A stretch of 64,000 nt of DNA from Balanoglossus misakiensis (Eukaryota; Hemichordata). A program made the position numbers and the translations under genes. Of this stretch, positions 49,801-62,800 are shown piece by piece (the first letter of the stretch is position 1; the number at the start of each line of letters is the position of its first letter). Location: NCBI GenBank assembly GCA_040954595.2, contig CM082592.2:10664001-10728000 (forward strand), given 5' to 3'. The notes under the pieces are model-generated. The model did no database searches. It was not told the DNA's origin and saw only the letters and a list, made by a program, of their open reading frames with translations.

Positions 49801-50104
49801 TCTACAACAAATCGAATGGCAATCATCATATCCAATGGATTTCTATGCAAATGAATCTCTTGGGCCCTGGACTGTGAATAATGAACAGCATCGGCCTGCC
49901 AGACAGAGGAGAACTAGGGATACTGTAGTGAAAGTAAATAAAAACACTGATTCCTTGGCTGACAAAACAACTGTTGAGACATCGCTTGGCAACAAGGAGA
50001 TCAAAACAAGTTCTGTAAGAGATTCTTCTCCGTGCAAAGAGGGGTGCTCATGTGAGAAAAAATCAGAAAAAGAAAAAACAACAAGCTGCAGTGATAAATA
50101 CTGA
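46885..50104 (+). CDS. DPH1: DPH1, diphthamide biosynthesis 3-amino-3-carboxypropyl transferase subunit
   Basis: With DPH2, transfers the aminocarboxypropyl group of S-adenosylmethionine to a histidine of eEF2 using a [4Fe-4S] cluster, the first step of diphthamide synthesis (cytosol). Exons: 46885-47014, 47213-47292, 47413-47482, 47599-47662, 47855-47976, 48116-48270, 48389-48507, 48683-48751, 48906-49062, 49170-49270, 49432-49510, 49790-50104. Phases agree and give 486 aa (human 443). The three cluster-binding cysteines are in [12 protein letters not shown] (C132), GEILGCTSP (C235) and [11 protein letters not shown] (C362). Other hallmarks: [77 protein letters not shown] and LGPWTVN. The tail is longer than in human, charged, and ends with [11 protein letters not shown], resembling the human CEDCSC. 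A polyadenylation signal AATAAA lies at 50315-50320. Confidence 0.97.
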
Positions 50105-53100
50105 TGAAACAGATCAAAGTCTGAGGACATTAAATGTAGATTTGACACATTTCATTGAAACACAGGCTTCAACATGTTTTAGTATATTCCACATATTTAG
50201 AGATTCATAGCAGTTTCATTCAGACATAGAAGTAAGAATGTGTAACATTTGATTGCAATCCAGTAAACATACGTGACTTCAACAGCTTTTACACTGTGTG
50301 GTTATTGGGTGTCCAATAAAAACGCCCTCACGTGTTCGACGTGACAAACACTGACAGGATGTGGTACGCGATTGCCCTTCAAGATTGGCCAACAGTTTGT
50401 TCAAGTCAATGTACTTTTGCTATGCACATTGATAAATGGGGTGCGACATCTTCTTGTTCAGAAATGTGCTGGCCATTTATACCCTGGGAACCATTGATTT
50501 TCCGTGAGCCTCTCAGGACAACAAAGTGCGCGTGTTGAAAAGCAATAGACAGCAACACAAATTCAATCACTAAACAGATATGCTTGAGTACGCCTAACAT
50601 GTTTATATACCCCGTCCTGTGCTTTTCAACGAGTGATATCCGATGGCTCGTGGTGATTGCTAATGGAAAAGATCGTCCCCATAGAATGGAAATAAATAAA
50701 TCACTCACGGGATTTTAAAATGAAAAAAAAATCTTGCAATCCATCCGAAATAGTAGATGATTATTTACTTAATGATGTGTATTGCATGATGACAGAGGTA
50801 TTCCGGGAAGATTTTTACCGTAGTTACTGTGACGACGAGCGTAATGGTGGTGGTTGTGGTGATGATAGCGCCACCAACGATAAGTGAAGCTGGAACCCCG
50901 CGAGTAGCACCTTGTACAATACTTTACCGGTGGTTCATGTCACGCGAAGCAATGAGATGAACTAGTTCAACAGATGATCACAATAACTAAAACAACAGGT
51001 GGTTGTCCTATTAACATTTAATCTATCGGAAATATGAAGAGACATTGTCAGTCAACTTTCTTTTGTGTACAACAGACTGTTAGCTCTTTCAAATGAAAAT
51101 AAGTATTTGTTCCCCTGGTGCTGCGTACAAAGATATCGATAGGCCTAGGAGACATGTCAAATTAGGCTGGCATTGATTCAAATAAAATAAACAAGAATAC
51201 AAAGCAAAGAAGTTAATCATATAGCTTGTCACCTCCCTATCCGAATTAATATTACTTCTATTCGGCAAGTCGGGGAAAAAAAACACGTGAGACAGCGCGC
51301 ATAATGTAGGGCTCTTCTATAATCAGAGGGAGTAAATTGTCGAATGCTAGCAACGTGTGGATTGTCAGCGCTTATCAGTGAAACCGTATAAAGGCGATCC
51401 GATCGTCATCGCATTCCCGACCGTTTTCTGAGATTCAGCAATTAACACAAACCTCTTGATTTGAAAGGTGCATGATGAAGTTCCCTTGGCACAGATCCAC
51501 GAACGCTGTTCTTAATCACGAGAACCGTAAATGTCAGAGAAACCTGTCGGTGTTATCAAGAAGTGCAAAACTTGAAATGAGATGTACTTGTGATAGATTT
51601 AACCGAATTCCCGCTATATCACAAACAGGGAAGAACTGCTTTGATCATGTGCGCATTTAATTTGAATGTTTTCAAACCGTGAAACTACTTTGAAAATAAG
51701 CAGTACGCCGTTGATTACGTCACATGCTATGATGAAACACTCTCTATTTCAAATAACGTGGTTTCGTGTCAGCAAGAGTTTATCTATAAGACTTATAAAG
51801 TTAATGTGGTGCAGTGAAAGTGTTTTGCCATCAGCAGCGGTTTTGCCATCGGCGCCTAAACAATTTTAGAGAAAGGTCCCATTTCAACAATTACAAGCGT
51901 GCGCATTACTGTGAGGTCATTTAGGTTACATACACACACATTACAGCGGTGATGGAGTTAATAACGGTAGACCTCAGTAGGGTCAACAGACGCCACAACC
52001 CGTATGCTTAGATACATTTTAACTGACAGTGTAGATTATAGGGCCGCATGTGGTCTATTCAAAGCACATCATAATTTCCATCATGAGCGACTGAATATGA
52101 CCTGAACAGGCAGGCAAACGGCGACTGAAATTCTTCCGTACCGTTGGGTTTTCTTGCTATGCTGATAAGAACTGTAGTGCCCCTGTTAACATCTCTCTTG
52201 AATCTGCCAGACGAGAGCTCATATTACAGCTTTGAGAAACACTCGCAGTTTCGTGTTCTTTGACACCCCTGGGCGTTTGAGTGTATTGTTGACAGTCACC
52301 TGTTATGGACTGGTTAACCTTAGCGTTAGATGTGAAGGGATGAGGTCGGTAATCAATCCCAGAAGGGAAGGAGAAGACGTCCAAAGAAGAATTAATCACA
52401 TCTTGACAGGTGTATTGAGGTGCTTCCTTTGGGCAGATGAATTAGTTGTTAAAAATGTGCGCCTGATATAAATCGCCCTCGACAAGAAAATGCTCAACAT
52501 ATTGTTAGAAATATAATGTGTTTTGTGCCAATGGCAGAGAGTGTTGGCTGGTGTCACATGTACTTGCATTTTGATCGGCCAAGGGCCGTACAGAGGAGAT
52601 GCTAAAAGCACAGTGTGAACGCAGATTCAATTTTTATCTTCGGCAACGTTGGAGAGGAACCATCTGTTACCGTGTAAATGATGTTTACAGTTTCAGCAAA
52701 AACTATTTGATAGTGCACGTATGTTTATGCTGTTAAACTGGTTGATATAGGATTAAAATGTGAAACGTCACTACTGTATGTGCTGTCTGCCTAGAGAATG
52801 TTTACTACCAAAGCAGAATTTGCAAACTGAAGCTGTACAACGTTTTATCCCCAATCATCCCATGATGTGACACGTCTACCCTTCTTTCATTTTCTCCTCG
52901 CTGGAACATTATGTCGAATCTGCTGGAATTGTCGATCTGTCAGCAAATTGGTGGTAGTTTAGCGCCATAAGTTCCCATTTTTTGCATTATGTCCTTTCGC
53001 GTTAATGGCCATAACAACCGTTATCGTAATTCAGTTCCAATTAAGGGTTGCCCGTCGACCTGCTTAATGGCAACATGCAGTTGACGACACGAATCGGGAC

Positions 53101-56100
53101 TTTTGAAAATGTTTACTGTAAGTGCGCTCCTTTACCGTAATTATGGAAAACCTTGCTTCTTGTCCCACTTTTATGCCGTTTTGAAATGCCCTCAAGTTCT
53201 GTCACGTGTTTTCAAATCACGTCGGTACATTACTGCTCTGACATAGAAAGTTCTTCCATCAGTAAGGGCACGTTTGTCGAGTCACCGTGATTTACCATGG
53301 GGTTACAGTATATATGGTGCGGCGACTTTTAATATCTAAACTGGCAAAGTTGCATGTCATTGCGAGATTATGGCTAACATGAAGGAGCGATATTCATACT
53401 TCCTTTGCGGTAACAAGATTGATTGTAATTGATTATAAGTGTATTATGTAAGAGGACAAGACAATTACTGATATCCTGGTGTGATTTATTTGCGAGAATC
53501 GAAAAGAAAAACGACAGACGAGCGTCTTGAACAGGTGGTGTATATGCATCCAATTCATCGTAGTGATGCACGACAGTTCGAGGTCCTTGTATCTCTGAAT
53601 GCATGTTATTCATCAAAATCGTTTGGATTTCCTGTGGCAGATGCTATCAACGGGTGCATTCAGTTTTAATCATCCTACGCCGATGGATAAAAAAGATCAG
53701 CCGAGAACAAATGGATAGGAAACAATCATTGCAACAATGCCACGCATGTGTCTGAAAAAAATTAATTCGATTCGTGACGGGGGGGGGGGGACCAGCTGGA
53801 GATTGAGTTTTGTCGTGCCTTTCTGTATATCGAACCACTTTAATGTATAGACACATAAGTAACTCGTCACAATCTAGATGCAGAACTCAGAGGGTTATAA
53901 ATCCATAGATAATCGATTTTTACAAGATGAAGTAACGCATTTAGAATAATTTTCAAATAATGCAAGCCTATACAGTACAACACCACAGAGCATATTTTTC
54001 ATTTGCAGAGTACATCAGCTTCGACGGAATGAAACTTGGCGTCATGGTGTCAACTACCTGTGCAATATGTACGAAGATTACTCCGGAAACCGATGACATA
54101 CTGAACAAAATGGCCACCGACCTATAGAGAATAAGTAACCGTACATCAACCGAGACATAAAAATAAGATTTTTCCGTATCATAAAAGAAGGTCATATATA
54201 AATAAAATGTATATGTTCATTCTACCTCTAAAAAATATCTGCAGAGTCGTTAGCATTATATACTCTTCATTTTATCTGATCATAAATAACTCATTTCGAG
54301 TTCGGCGAGTGTGAGTGTTTACTGCTCCCGGATGCGAAAAAACAGTTAACGAGCTCGGTGATACGTTTTATCCAGTCAAACGGGTACGCGAGTCGGTGTC
54401 TTTAATGCTTGATAAAAAAAATTCGACTGGCTGAGATAACTCCCTGAGTCCAATTCTGTGAGCGCCGTAAATCAGAATCGTTTAGCTCCGCCACAAACCG
54501 AGATAGAACGAATATGCCGGCAATTTTAATTACATTAAAACTGATAGTTCGCATAGTGCAAATTCTCCACACTGGAAAATTGCGAATGACTAACCATTAC
54601 AATGAAATTTATTTGATCATCCAGAGAAAAATTCTCTAATATTGTTTTTGTGTTAATGTAGGTGACAATCGAGGGTTTTGTACAGACCGTGACAGTCTGA
54701 AGATAACTTTGCGCTGGAAGGTGGTGACCCCTGACCCCCAAGAAAATTGGCCGTGCGCAGGAAGATACGCTGGAATAATTGATTAACTCGCCTGCACCGC
54801 ACTCCATCTGATTAACTTCCCGATGACGTGCATCGACGCCGGGCCTGCGGCAATATCATTAGCAGACGAATGATGGGATCTGAAAGGCATGGACGGAGAT
54901 GTCAACAAACATCTACGCTGATCAAATCTGTGTCCGCGGGCAAGCCACTGCGATGACGTCATATCATGGATGCTGCACGTTAAAGGTAATATACTTTCCT
55001 GGGAAGACCACGTTTCTGCACTGTCCGCACATGTCAGACCTTTGCCGTCTCCTTTGACCTAGCTGGAAGATATTCATTAAACTTCAGTTGAGTATAGAAT
55101 TGATCAAACCATAATCTAATAAATGTTTACTTGGTTGATAGAGAAATCTCCATTCTCCAGACTGGAGTATCGAAAATCGATCAGCACACATTCCCATGCA
55201 CGTCCGGAAATTCAGCGCAGAACGATTTTGCAATCTTGCAAAGGTTTTAAAATTCCTAGCAAGCCTCTATAAGTCTAGCCAATAGTCTTGAGATTAATGC
55301 CATCGTTAACGTTTAAGTCTGCCTGCTTTATCGAATGAGAGCATTATCAAAGAGAGAATTGTCGAGAATCAATCTGCTGAAGTGATGAAGGATTACACGC
55401 TGATGTGTTCTCTTCCATCACTGGTAGATAGTAAGAAGTCACGGTACAAGTGGATTAAATGGCCACTATTGTTGATTTGGGAATGCTAATCAAATGCAAT
55501 TGACCGGACAATCAAAGTGGAGAGGGTTGCTCTTTAAGAGCCACTGTTTCGATTCGATGCTGCCACAAAGTTTATTATATCACACAAGTTCGCCTTGCAA
55601 CTGAGTAATTTGCCATTCTCTTTTTCAGTCTTCAAGTATTGTTGAATCCCAAGCCATTAACTGTGTTTGCAGGAGAATAAGTCAAGACAGTATCTGCAAG
55701 ATTTATTCTAAAGTAGACTAGAGCTCCCGGAACATTTACGTCGTACAGGCATTTGATTTCCTGCGGGCGCGATATTACCCTGGAGATCAATCCATTTGGA
55801 AAGGACCGTGTGATCCAAAACCTGCTGCGGGGACATTCCAATGGCTTGTAAAATTAACGCTTCTCTTGGAGCCTAAGGGGAAACGTACACAGACGGGAAT
55901 GTATTAGAGATCCCACGTTGCGCTGGTTAATTGTGTTACGCCGTGGGGACCAAGACTTATACGTTGATTACAATGCGGCCGCGGAGGGAGACAACGTAAC
56001 GAAGTGAATAGCTTTGTGGACATTACTGAACGAGACGCACAGTAATGAAAGATACCAACATATAAATTGTATGATTGAAGAGTTTGATAATAATGTTCAT

Positions 56101-56420
56101 TTTCTTGGTGATGCAAATTTCAAGTTCCAGTGACCAATTCACAAATCTGATAAAAAATACAAAATATCAACTAGCAGATACGAACTGAATGGGCTATCAT
56201 GTTTAGAATAAAATACGTTGAGAATAAAACAAATCAGTGTGCATGTAGTTGATTACAAAATTGGTTAGAGTACGCTTATCAATTAAGTACCCACATTACA
56301 ATAAATTGTATATGGTAATTCAGGTGATTTCCCATGAAGTGTGATCCAAGGACAGTGATGGGCGAAACTCTGAGAAAACTGAGTTTACATGGCGAAGATA
56401 CTGAAAACTATTTATCCAAC
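50105..56420. other. Gene-poor 6.3-kb stretch between DPH1 and the satellite
   Basis: After the DPH1 3'UTR (to about 50340) no exon with homology is found on either strand. A TATA-like GTATAAAGGCG around 51386-51396 precedes a 62-codon plus-strand frame (51472-51660) by about 80 bases; this might be a first exon of a gene lying elsewhere, but no donor or family supports it. A CRE (TGACGTCA, near 54954) and a 12-base G run at about 53778 are also present. Confidence 0.45.
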
Positions 56421-56841
56421 TAATATTCTCCAAATGACCAAAAATCATTAAGTCAAAACTTTCATCATTTTTTTGTCGTGTATGAGCTATAATCCATGCA
56501 AATGACATTAAAATGCCCAAATGGCAAAAATTCACTAAGTCAAGAGTTTGTCATTTTTTGAGTGTGTGTGAGCTATAATCCATGTATATGACATGAAAAT
56601 GTCAAAATGGCAAAAATTCACTAAGTCAAGATTTTGTCATTTTTTGAGCGTGTGTGAGCTATAATCCATGTATATGACATGAAAATGTCAAAATGGCAAA
56701 AATTCACTAAGTCAAGATTTTCTCATTTTTTGAGCGTGTGTGTGAGGTATAATCCATGCATATGACATTAAAATGTCAAAGTGGCTAAATGTCACAAAGT
56801 CGGGAATTTGTCATCTTTCAAAAGTCTTTGATGATTTTTAT
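56421..56841. repeat. Diverged edge of the 87-bp satellite
   Basis: Degenerate units with the landmark GAGCTATAATCCATG recur at 56484, 56570, 56656 and 56744 (spacing 86, 86, 88), then 98 bases to the first regular unit. They share the AGCTATAA, ATGACAT and CATTTTTTGA landmarks with the main array but differ at many positions, as expected for old units at an array edge where homogenisation has stopped. Confidence 0.85.
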
Positions 56842-59800
56842 GAGCTATAACCCATGATTTTTTTCAAAAAATGACCAAATTTTGAAAATTCGAAAAGTCG
56901 AAAAATCGTCGATTTTTGAACATTTTCCTGAGCTATAACCCATGGTTTTTTCAAAAAATGACCAAATTTTGAAAATTCGAAAAGTCGAAAAATCGTCGAT
57001 TTTTGAACATTTTCCTGAGCTATAACCCATGGTTTTTTCAAAAAATGACCAAATTTTGAAAATTCGAAAAGTCGAAAAATCGTCGATTTTTGAACATTTT
57101 CCTGAGCTATAACCCATGGTTTTTTCAAAAAATGACCAAATTTTGAAAATTCGAAAAGTCGAAAAATCGTCGATTTTTGAACATTTTCCTGGGCTATAAC
57201 CCATGGTTTTTTCAAAAAATGACCAAATTTTGAAAATTCGAAAAGTCGAAAAATCGTCGATTTTTGAACATTTTCCTGGGCTATAACCCATGTTTTTTTC
57301 AAAAAATGACCAAATTTTGAAAAGTCGAAAAGTCGAAAAATCGTCGATTTTTGAACATTTTCCTGAGCTATAACCCATGGTTTTTTCAAAAAATGACCAA
57401 ATTTTGAAAATTCGAAAAGTCGAAAAATCGTCGATTTTTGAACATTTTCCTGGGCTATAACCCATGGTTTTTTCAAAAAATGACCAAATTTTGAAAATTC
57501 GAAAAGTCGAAAAATCGTCGATTTTTGAACATTTTCCTGGGCTATAACCCATGTTTTTTTCAAAAAATGACCAAATTTTGAAAATTCGAAAAGTCGAAAA
57601 ATCGTCGATTTTTGAACATTTTCCTGGGCTATAACCCATGGTTTTTTCAAAAAATGACCAAATTTTGAAAATTCGAAAAGTCGAAAAATCGTCGATTTTT
57701 GAACATTTTCCTGGGCTATAACCCATGGTTTTTTCAAAAAATGACCAAATTTTGAAAATTCGAAAAGTCGAAAAATCGTCGATTTTTGAACATTTTCCTG
57801 GGCTATAACCCATGGTTTTTTCAAAAATTGACCAAATTTTGAAAATTCGAAAAGTCGAAAAATCGTCGATTTTTGAACATTTTCCTGGGCTATAACCCAT
57901 GGTTTTCTCAAAAAATGACCAAATATTGAAAATTCGAAAAGTCGAAAAATCGTCGATTTTTGAACATTTTCCTGGGCTATAAGCCATGGTTTTTTCAAAA
58001 AATGACCAAATTTTGAAAATTCGAAAAGTCGAAAAATCGTCGATTTTTGAACATTTTCCTGGGCTATAACCCATGGTTTTTTTAAAAAATGACCAAATTT
58101 TGAAAATTCGAAAAGTCGAAAAATCGTCGATTTTTGAACATTTTCCTGAGCTATAACCCATGGTTTTTTCAAAAAATGACCAAATTTTGAAAATTCGAAA
58201 AGTCGAACAATCGTCGATTTTTGAACATTTTCCTGAGCTATAACCCATGGTTTTTTCAAAAAATGACCAAATTTTGAAAATTCGCAAAGTCGAAAAATCG
58301 TCGATTTTTGAACATTTTCCTGAGCTATAACCCATGGTTTTTTCAAAAGATGACCAAATTTTGAAAATTCGCAAAGTCGAAAAATCGTCGATTTTTGAAC
58401 ATTTTCCTGAGCTATAACCCATGGTTTTTTCAAAAGATGACCAAATTTTGAAAATTCGCAAAGTCGAAAAATCGTCTATTTTTGAACATTTTCCTGAGCT
58501 ATAACCCATGGTTTTTTCAAAAAATGACCAAATTTTGAAAATTCGCAAAGTCGAAAAATCGTCGATTTTTGAACATTTTCCTGAGCTATAACCCATGGTT
58601 TTTTCAAAAAATGACCAAATTTTGAAAATTCGCAAAGTCGAAAAATCGTCGATTTTTGAACATTTTCCTGAGCTATAACCCATGGTTTTTTCAAAAAATG
58701 ACCAAATTTTGAAAATTCGCAAAGTCGAAAAATCGTCGATTTTTGAACATTTTCCTGAACTATAACCCATGGTTTTTTCAAAAAATGACCAAATTTTGAA
58801 AATTCGCAAAGTCGAAAAATCGTCGATTTTTGAACATTTTCCTGAGCTATAACCCATGGTTTTTTCAAAAAATGACCAAATTTTGAAAATTCGCAAAGTC
58901 GAAAAATCGTCGATTTTTGAACATTTTCCTGAGCTATAACCCATGGATTTTTCAAAAAATGACCAAATTTTGAAAATTCGCAAAGTCGAAAAATCGTCGA
59001 TTTTTGAACATTTTCCTGAGCTATAACCCATGGTTTTTTCAAAAAATGACCAAATTTTGAAAATTCGCAAAGTCGAAAAATCGTCGATTTTTGAACATTT
59101 TCCTGAGCTATAACCCATGGTTTTTTCAAAAAATGACCAAATTTTGAATATTCGAAAAGTCGAAAAATCGTCGATTTTTGAACATTTTCCTGAGCTATAA
59201 CCCATGGTTTTTTCAAAAAATGACCAAATTTTGAAAATTCGAAAAGTCGAAAAATCGTCGATTTTTGAACATTTTCCTGAGCTATAACCCATGGTTTTTT
59301 CAAAAAATGACCAAATTTTGAAAATTCGAAAAGTCGAAAAATCGTCGATTTTTGAACATTTTCCTGAGCTATAACCCATGGTTTTTTCAAAAAATGACCA
59401 AATTTTGAAAATTCGAAAAGTCGAAAAATCGTCGATTTTTGAACATTTTCCTGAGCTATAACCCATGGTTTTTTCAAAAAATGACCAAATTTTGAAAATT
59501 CGAAAAGTCGAAAAATCGTCGATTTTTGAACATTTTCCTGAGCTATAACCCATGGTTTTTTCAAAAAATGACCAAATTTTGAAAATTCGAAAAGTCGAAA
59601 AATCGTCGATTTTTGAACATTTTCCTGAGCTATAACCCATGGTTTTTTCAAAAAATGACCAAATTTTGAAAATTCGAAAAGTCGAAAAATCGTCGATTTT
59701 TGAACATTTTCCTGAGCTATAACCCATGGTTTTTTCACAAAATGACCAAATTTTGAAAATTCGAAAAGTCGAAAAATCGTCGATTTTTGAACATTTTCCT

Positions 59801-62800
59801 GAGCTATAACCCATGGTTTTTTCACAAAATGACCAAATTTTGAAAATTCGAAAAGTCGAAAAATCGTCGATTTTTGAACATTTTCCTGAGCTATAACCCA
59901 TGGTTTTTTCAAAAAATGACCAAATTTTGAAAATTCGAAAAGTCGAAAAATCGTCGATTTTTGAACATTTTCCTGAGCTATAACCCATGGTTTTTTCAAA
60001 AAATGACCAAATTTTGAAAATTCGAAAAGTCGAAAAATCGTCGATTTTTGAACATTTTCCTGAGCTATAACCCATGGTTTTTTCAAAAAATGACCAAATT
60101 TTGAAAATTCGAAAAGTCGAAAAATCGTCGATTTTTGAACATTTTCCTGAGCTATAACCCATGTTTTTTTCAAAAAATGACCAAATTTTGAAAAGTCGAA
60201 AAGTCGAAAAATCGTCGATTTTTGAACATTTTCCTGAGCTATAACCCATGGTTTTTTCAAAAAATGACCAAATTTTGAAAATTCGAAAAGTCGAAAAATC
60301 GTCGATTTTTGAACATTTTCCTGAGCTATAACCCATGGTTTTTTCAATAAATGACCAAATTTTGAAAATTCGAAAAGTCGAAAAATCGTCGATTTTTGAA
60401 CATTTTCCTGAGCTATAACCCATGGTTTTTTCAAAAAATGACCAAATTTTGAAAATTCGAAAAGTCGAAAAATCGTCGATTTTTGAACATTTTCCTGAGC
60501 TATAACCCATGGTTTTTTCAAAAAATGACAAAATTTTGAAAATTCGCAAAGTCGAAAAATCGTCGATTTTTGAACATTTTCCTGAGCTATAACCCATGGT
60601 TTTTTCAAAAAATGACCAAATTTTGAAAATTCGAAAAGTCGAAAAATCGTCGATTTTTGAACATTTTCCTGAGCTATAACCCATGGTTTTTTCAAAAAAT
60701 GACCAAATTTTGAAAATTCGAAAATTCGAAAAATCGTCGATTTTTGAACATTTTCCTGAGCTATAACCCATGGTTTTTTCAAAAAATGACCAAATTTTGA
60801 AAATTCGAAAATTCGAAAAATCGTCGATTTTTGAACATTTTCCTGAGCTATAACCCATGGTTTTTTCAAAAAATGACCAAATTTTGAAAATTCGAAAAGT
60901 CGAAAAATCGTCGATTTTTGAACATTTTCCTGAGCTATAACCCATGGTTTTTTCAAAAAATGACCAAATTTTGAAAATTCGAAAAGTCGAAAAATCGTCG
61001 ATTTTTGAACATTTTCCTGAGCTATAACCCATGGTTTTTTCACAAAATGACCAAATTTTGAAAATTCGAAAAGTCGAAAAATCGTCGATTTTTGAACATT
61101 TTCCTGAGCTATAACCCATGGTTTTTTCAAAAAATGACCAAATTTTGAAAATTCGAAAAGTCGAAAAATCGTCGATTTTTGAACATTTTCCTGAGCTATA
61201 ACCCATGGTTTTTTCAAAAAATGACCAAATTTTGAAAATTCGAAAAGTCGAAAAATCGTCGATTTTTGAACATTTTCCTGAGCTATAACCCATGGTTTTT
61301 TCAAAAAATGACCAAATTTTGAAAATTCGAAAAGTCGAAAAATCGTCGATTTTTGAACATTTTCCTGAGCTATAACCCATGTTTTTTTCAAAAAATGACC
61401 AAATTTTGAAAAGTCGAAAAGTCGAAAAATCGTCGATTTTTGAACATTTTCCTGAGCTATAACCCATGGTTTTTTCAAAAAATGACCAAATTTTGAAAAT
61501 TCGAAAAGTCGAAAAATCGTCGATTTTTGAACATTTTCCTGAGCTATAACCCATGGTTTTTTCAATAAATGACCAAATTTTGAAAATTCGAAAAGTCGAA
61601 AAATCGTCGATTTTTGAACATTTTCCTGAGCTATAACCCATGGTTTTTTCAAAAAATGACCAAATTTTGAAAATTCGAAAAGTCGAAAAATCGTCGATTT
61701 TTGAACATTTTCCTGAGCTATAACCCATGGTTTTTTCAAAAAATGACAAAATTTTGAAAATTCGCAAAGTCGAAAAATCGTCGATTTTTGAACATTTTCC
61801 TGAGCTATAACCCATGGTTTTTTCAAAAAATGACCAAATTTTGAAAATTCGAAAAGTCGAAAAATCGTCGATTTTTGAACATTTTCCTGAGCTATAACCC
61901 ATGGTTTTTTCAAAAAATGACCAAATTTTGAAAATTCGAAAATTCGAAAAATCGTCGATTTTTGAACATTTTCCTGAGCTATAACCCATGGTTTTTTCAA
62001 AAAATGACCAAATTTTGAAAATTCGAAAATTCGAAAAATCGTCGATTTTTGAACATTTTCCTGAGCTATAACCCATGGTTTTTTCAAAAAATGACCAAAT
62101 TTTGAAAATTCGAAAAGTCGAAAAATCGTCGATTTTTGAACATTTTCCTGAGCTATAACCCATGGTTTTTTCAAAAAATGACCAAATTTTGAAAATTCGA
62201 AAAGTCGAAAAATCGTCGATTTTTGAACATTTTCCTGAGCTATAACCCATGGTTTTTTCAAAAAATGACCAAATTTTGAAAATTCGAAAAGTCGAAAAAT
62301 CGTCGATTTTTGAACATTTTCCTGAGCTATAACCCATGGTTTTTTCAAAAAATGACCAAATTTTGAAAATTCGAAAAGTCGAAAAATCGTCGATTTTTGA
62401 ACATTTTCCTGAGCTATAACCCATGGTTTTTTCACAAAATGACCAAATTTTGAAAATTCGAAAAGTCGAAAAATCGTCGATTTTTGAACATTTTCCTGAG
62501 CTATAACCCATGGTTTTTTCACAAAATGACCAAATTTTGAAAATTCGAAAAGTCAAAAAATCGTCGATTTTTGAACATTTTCCTGAGCTATAACCCATGG
62601 TTTTTTCAAAAAATGACCAAATTTTGAAAATTCGAAAAGTCGAAAAATCGTCGATTTTTGAACATTTTCCTGAGCTATAACCCATGGTTTTTTCAAAAAA
62701 TGACCAAATTTTGAAAATTCGAAAAGTCGAAAAATCGTCGATTTTTGAACATTTTCCTGAGCTATAACCCATGGTTTTTTCACAAAATGACCAAATTTTG

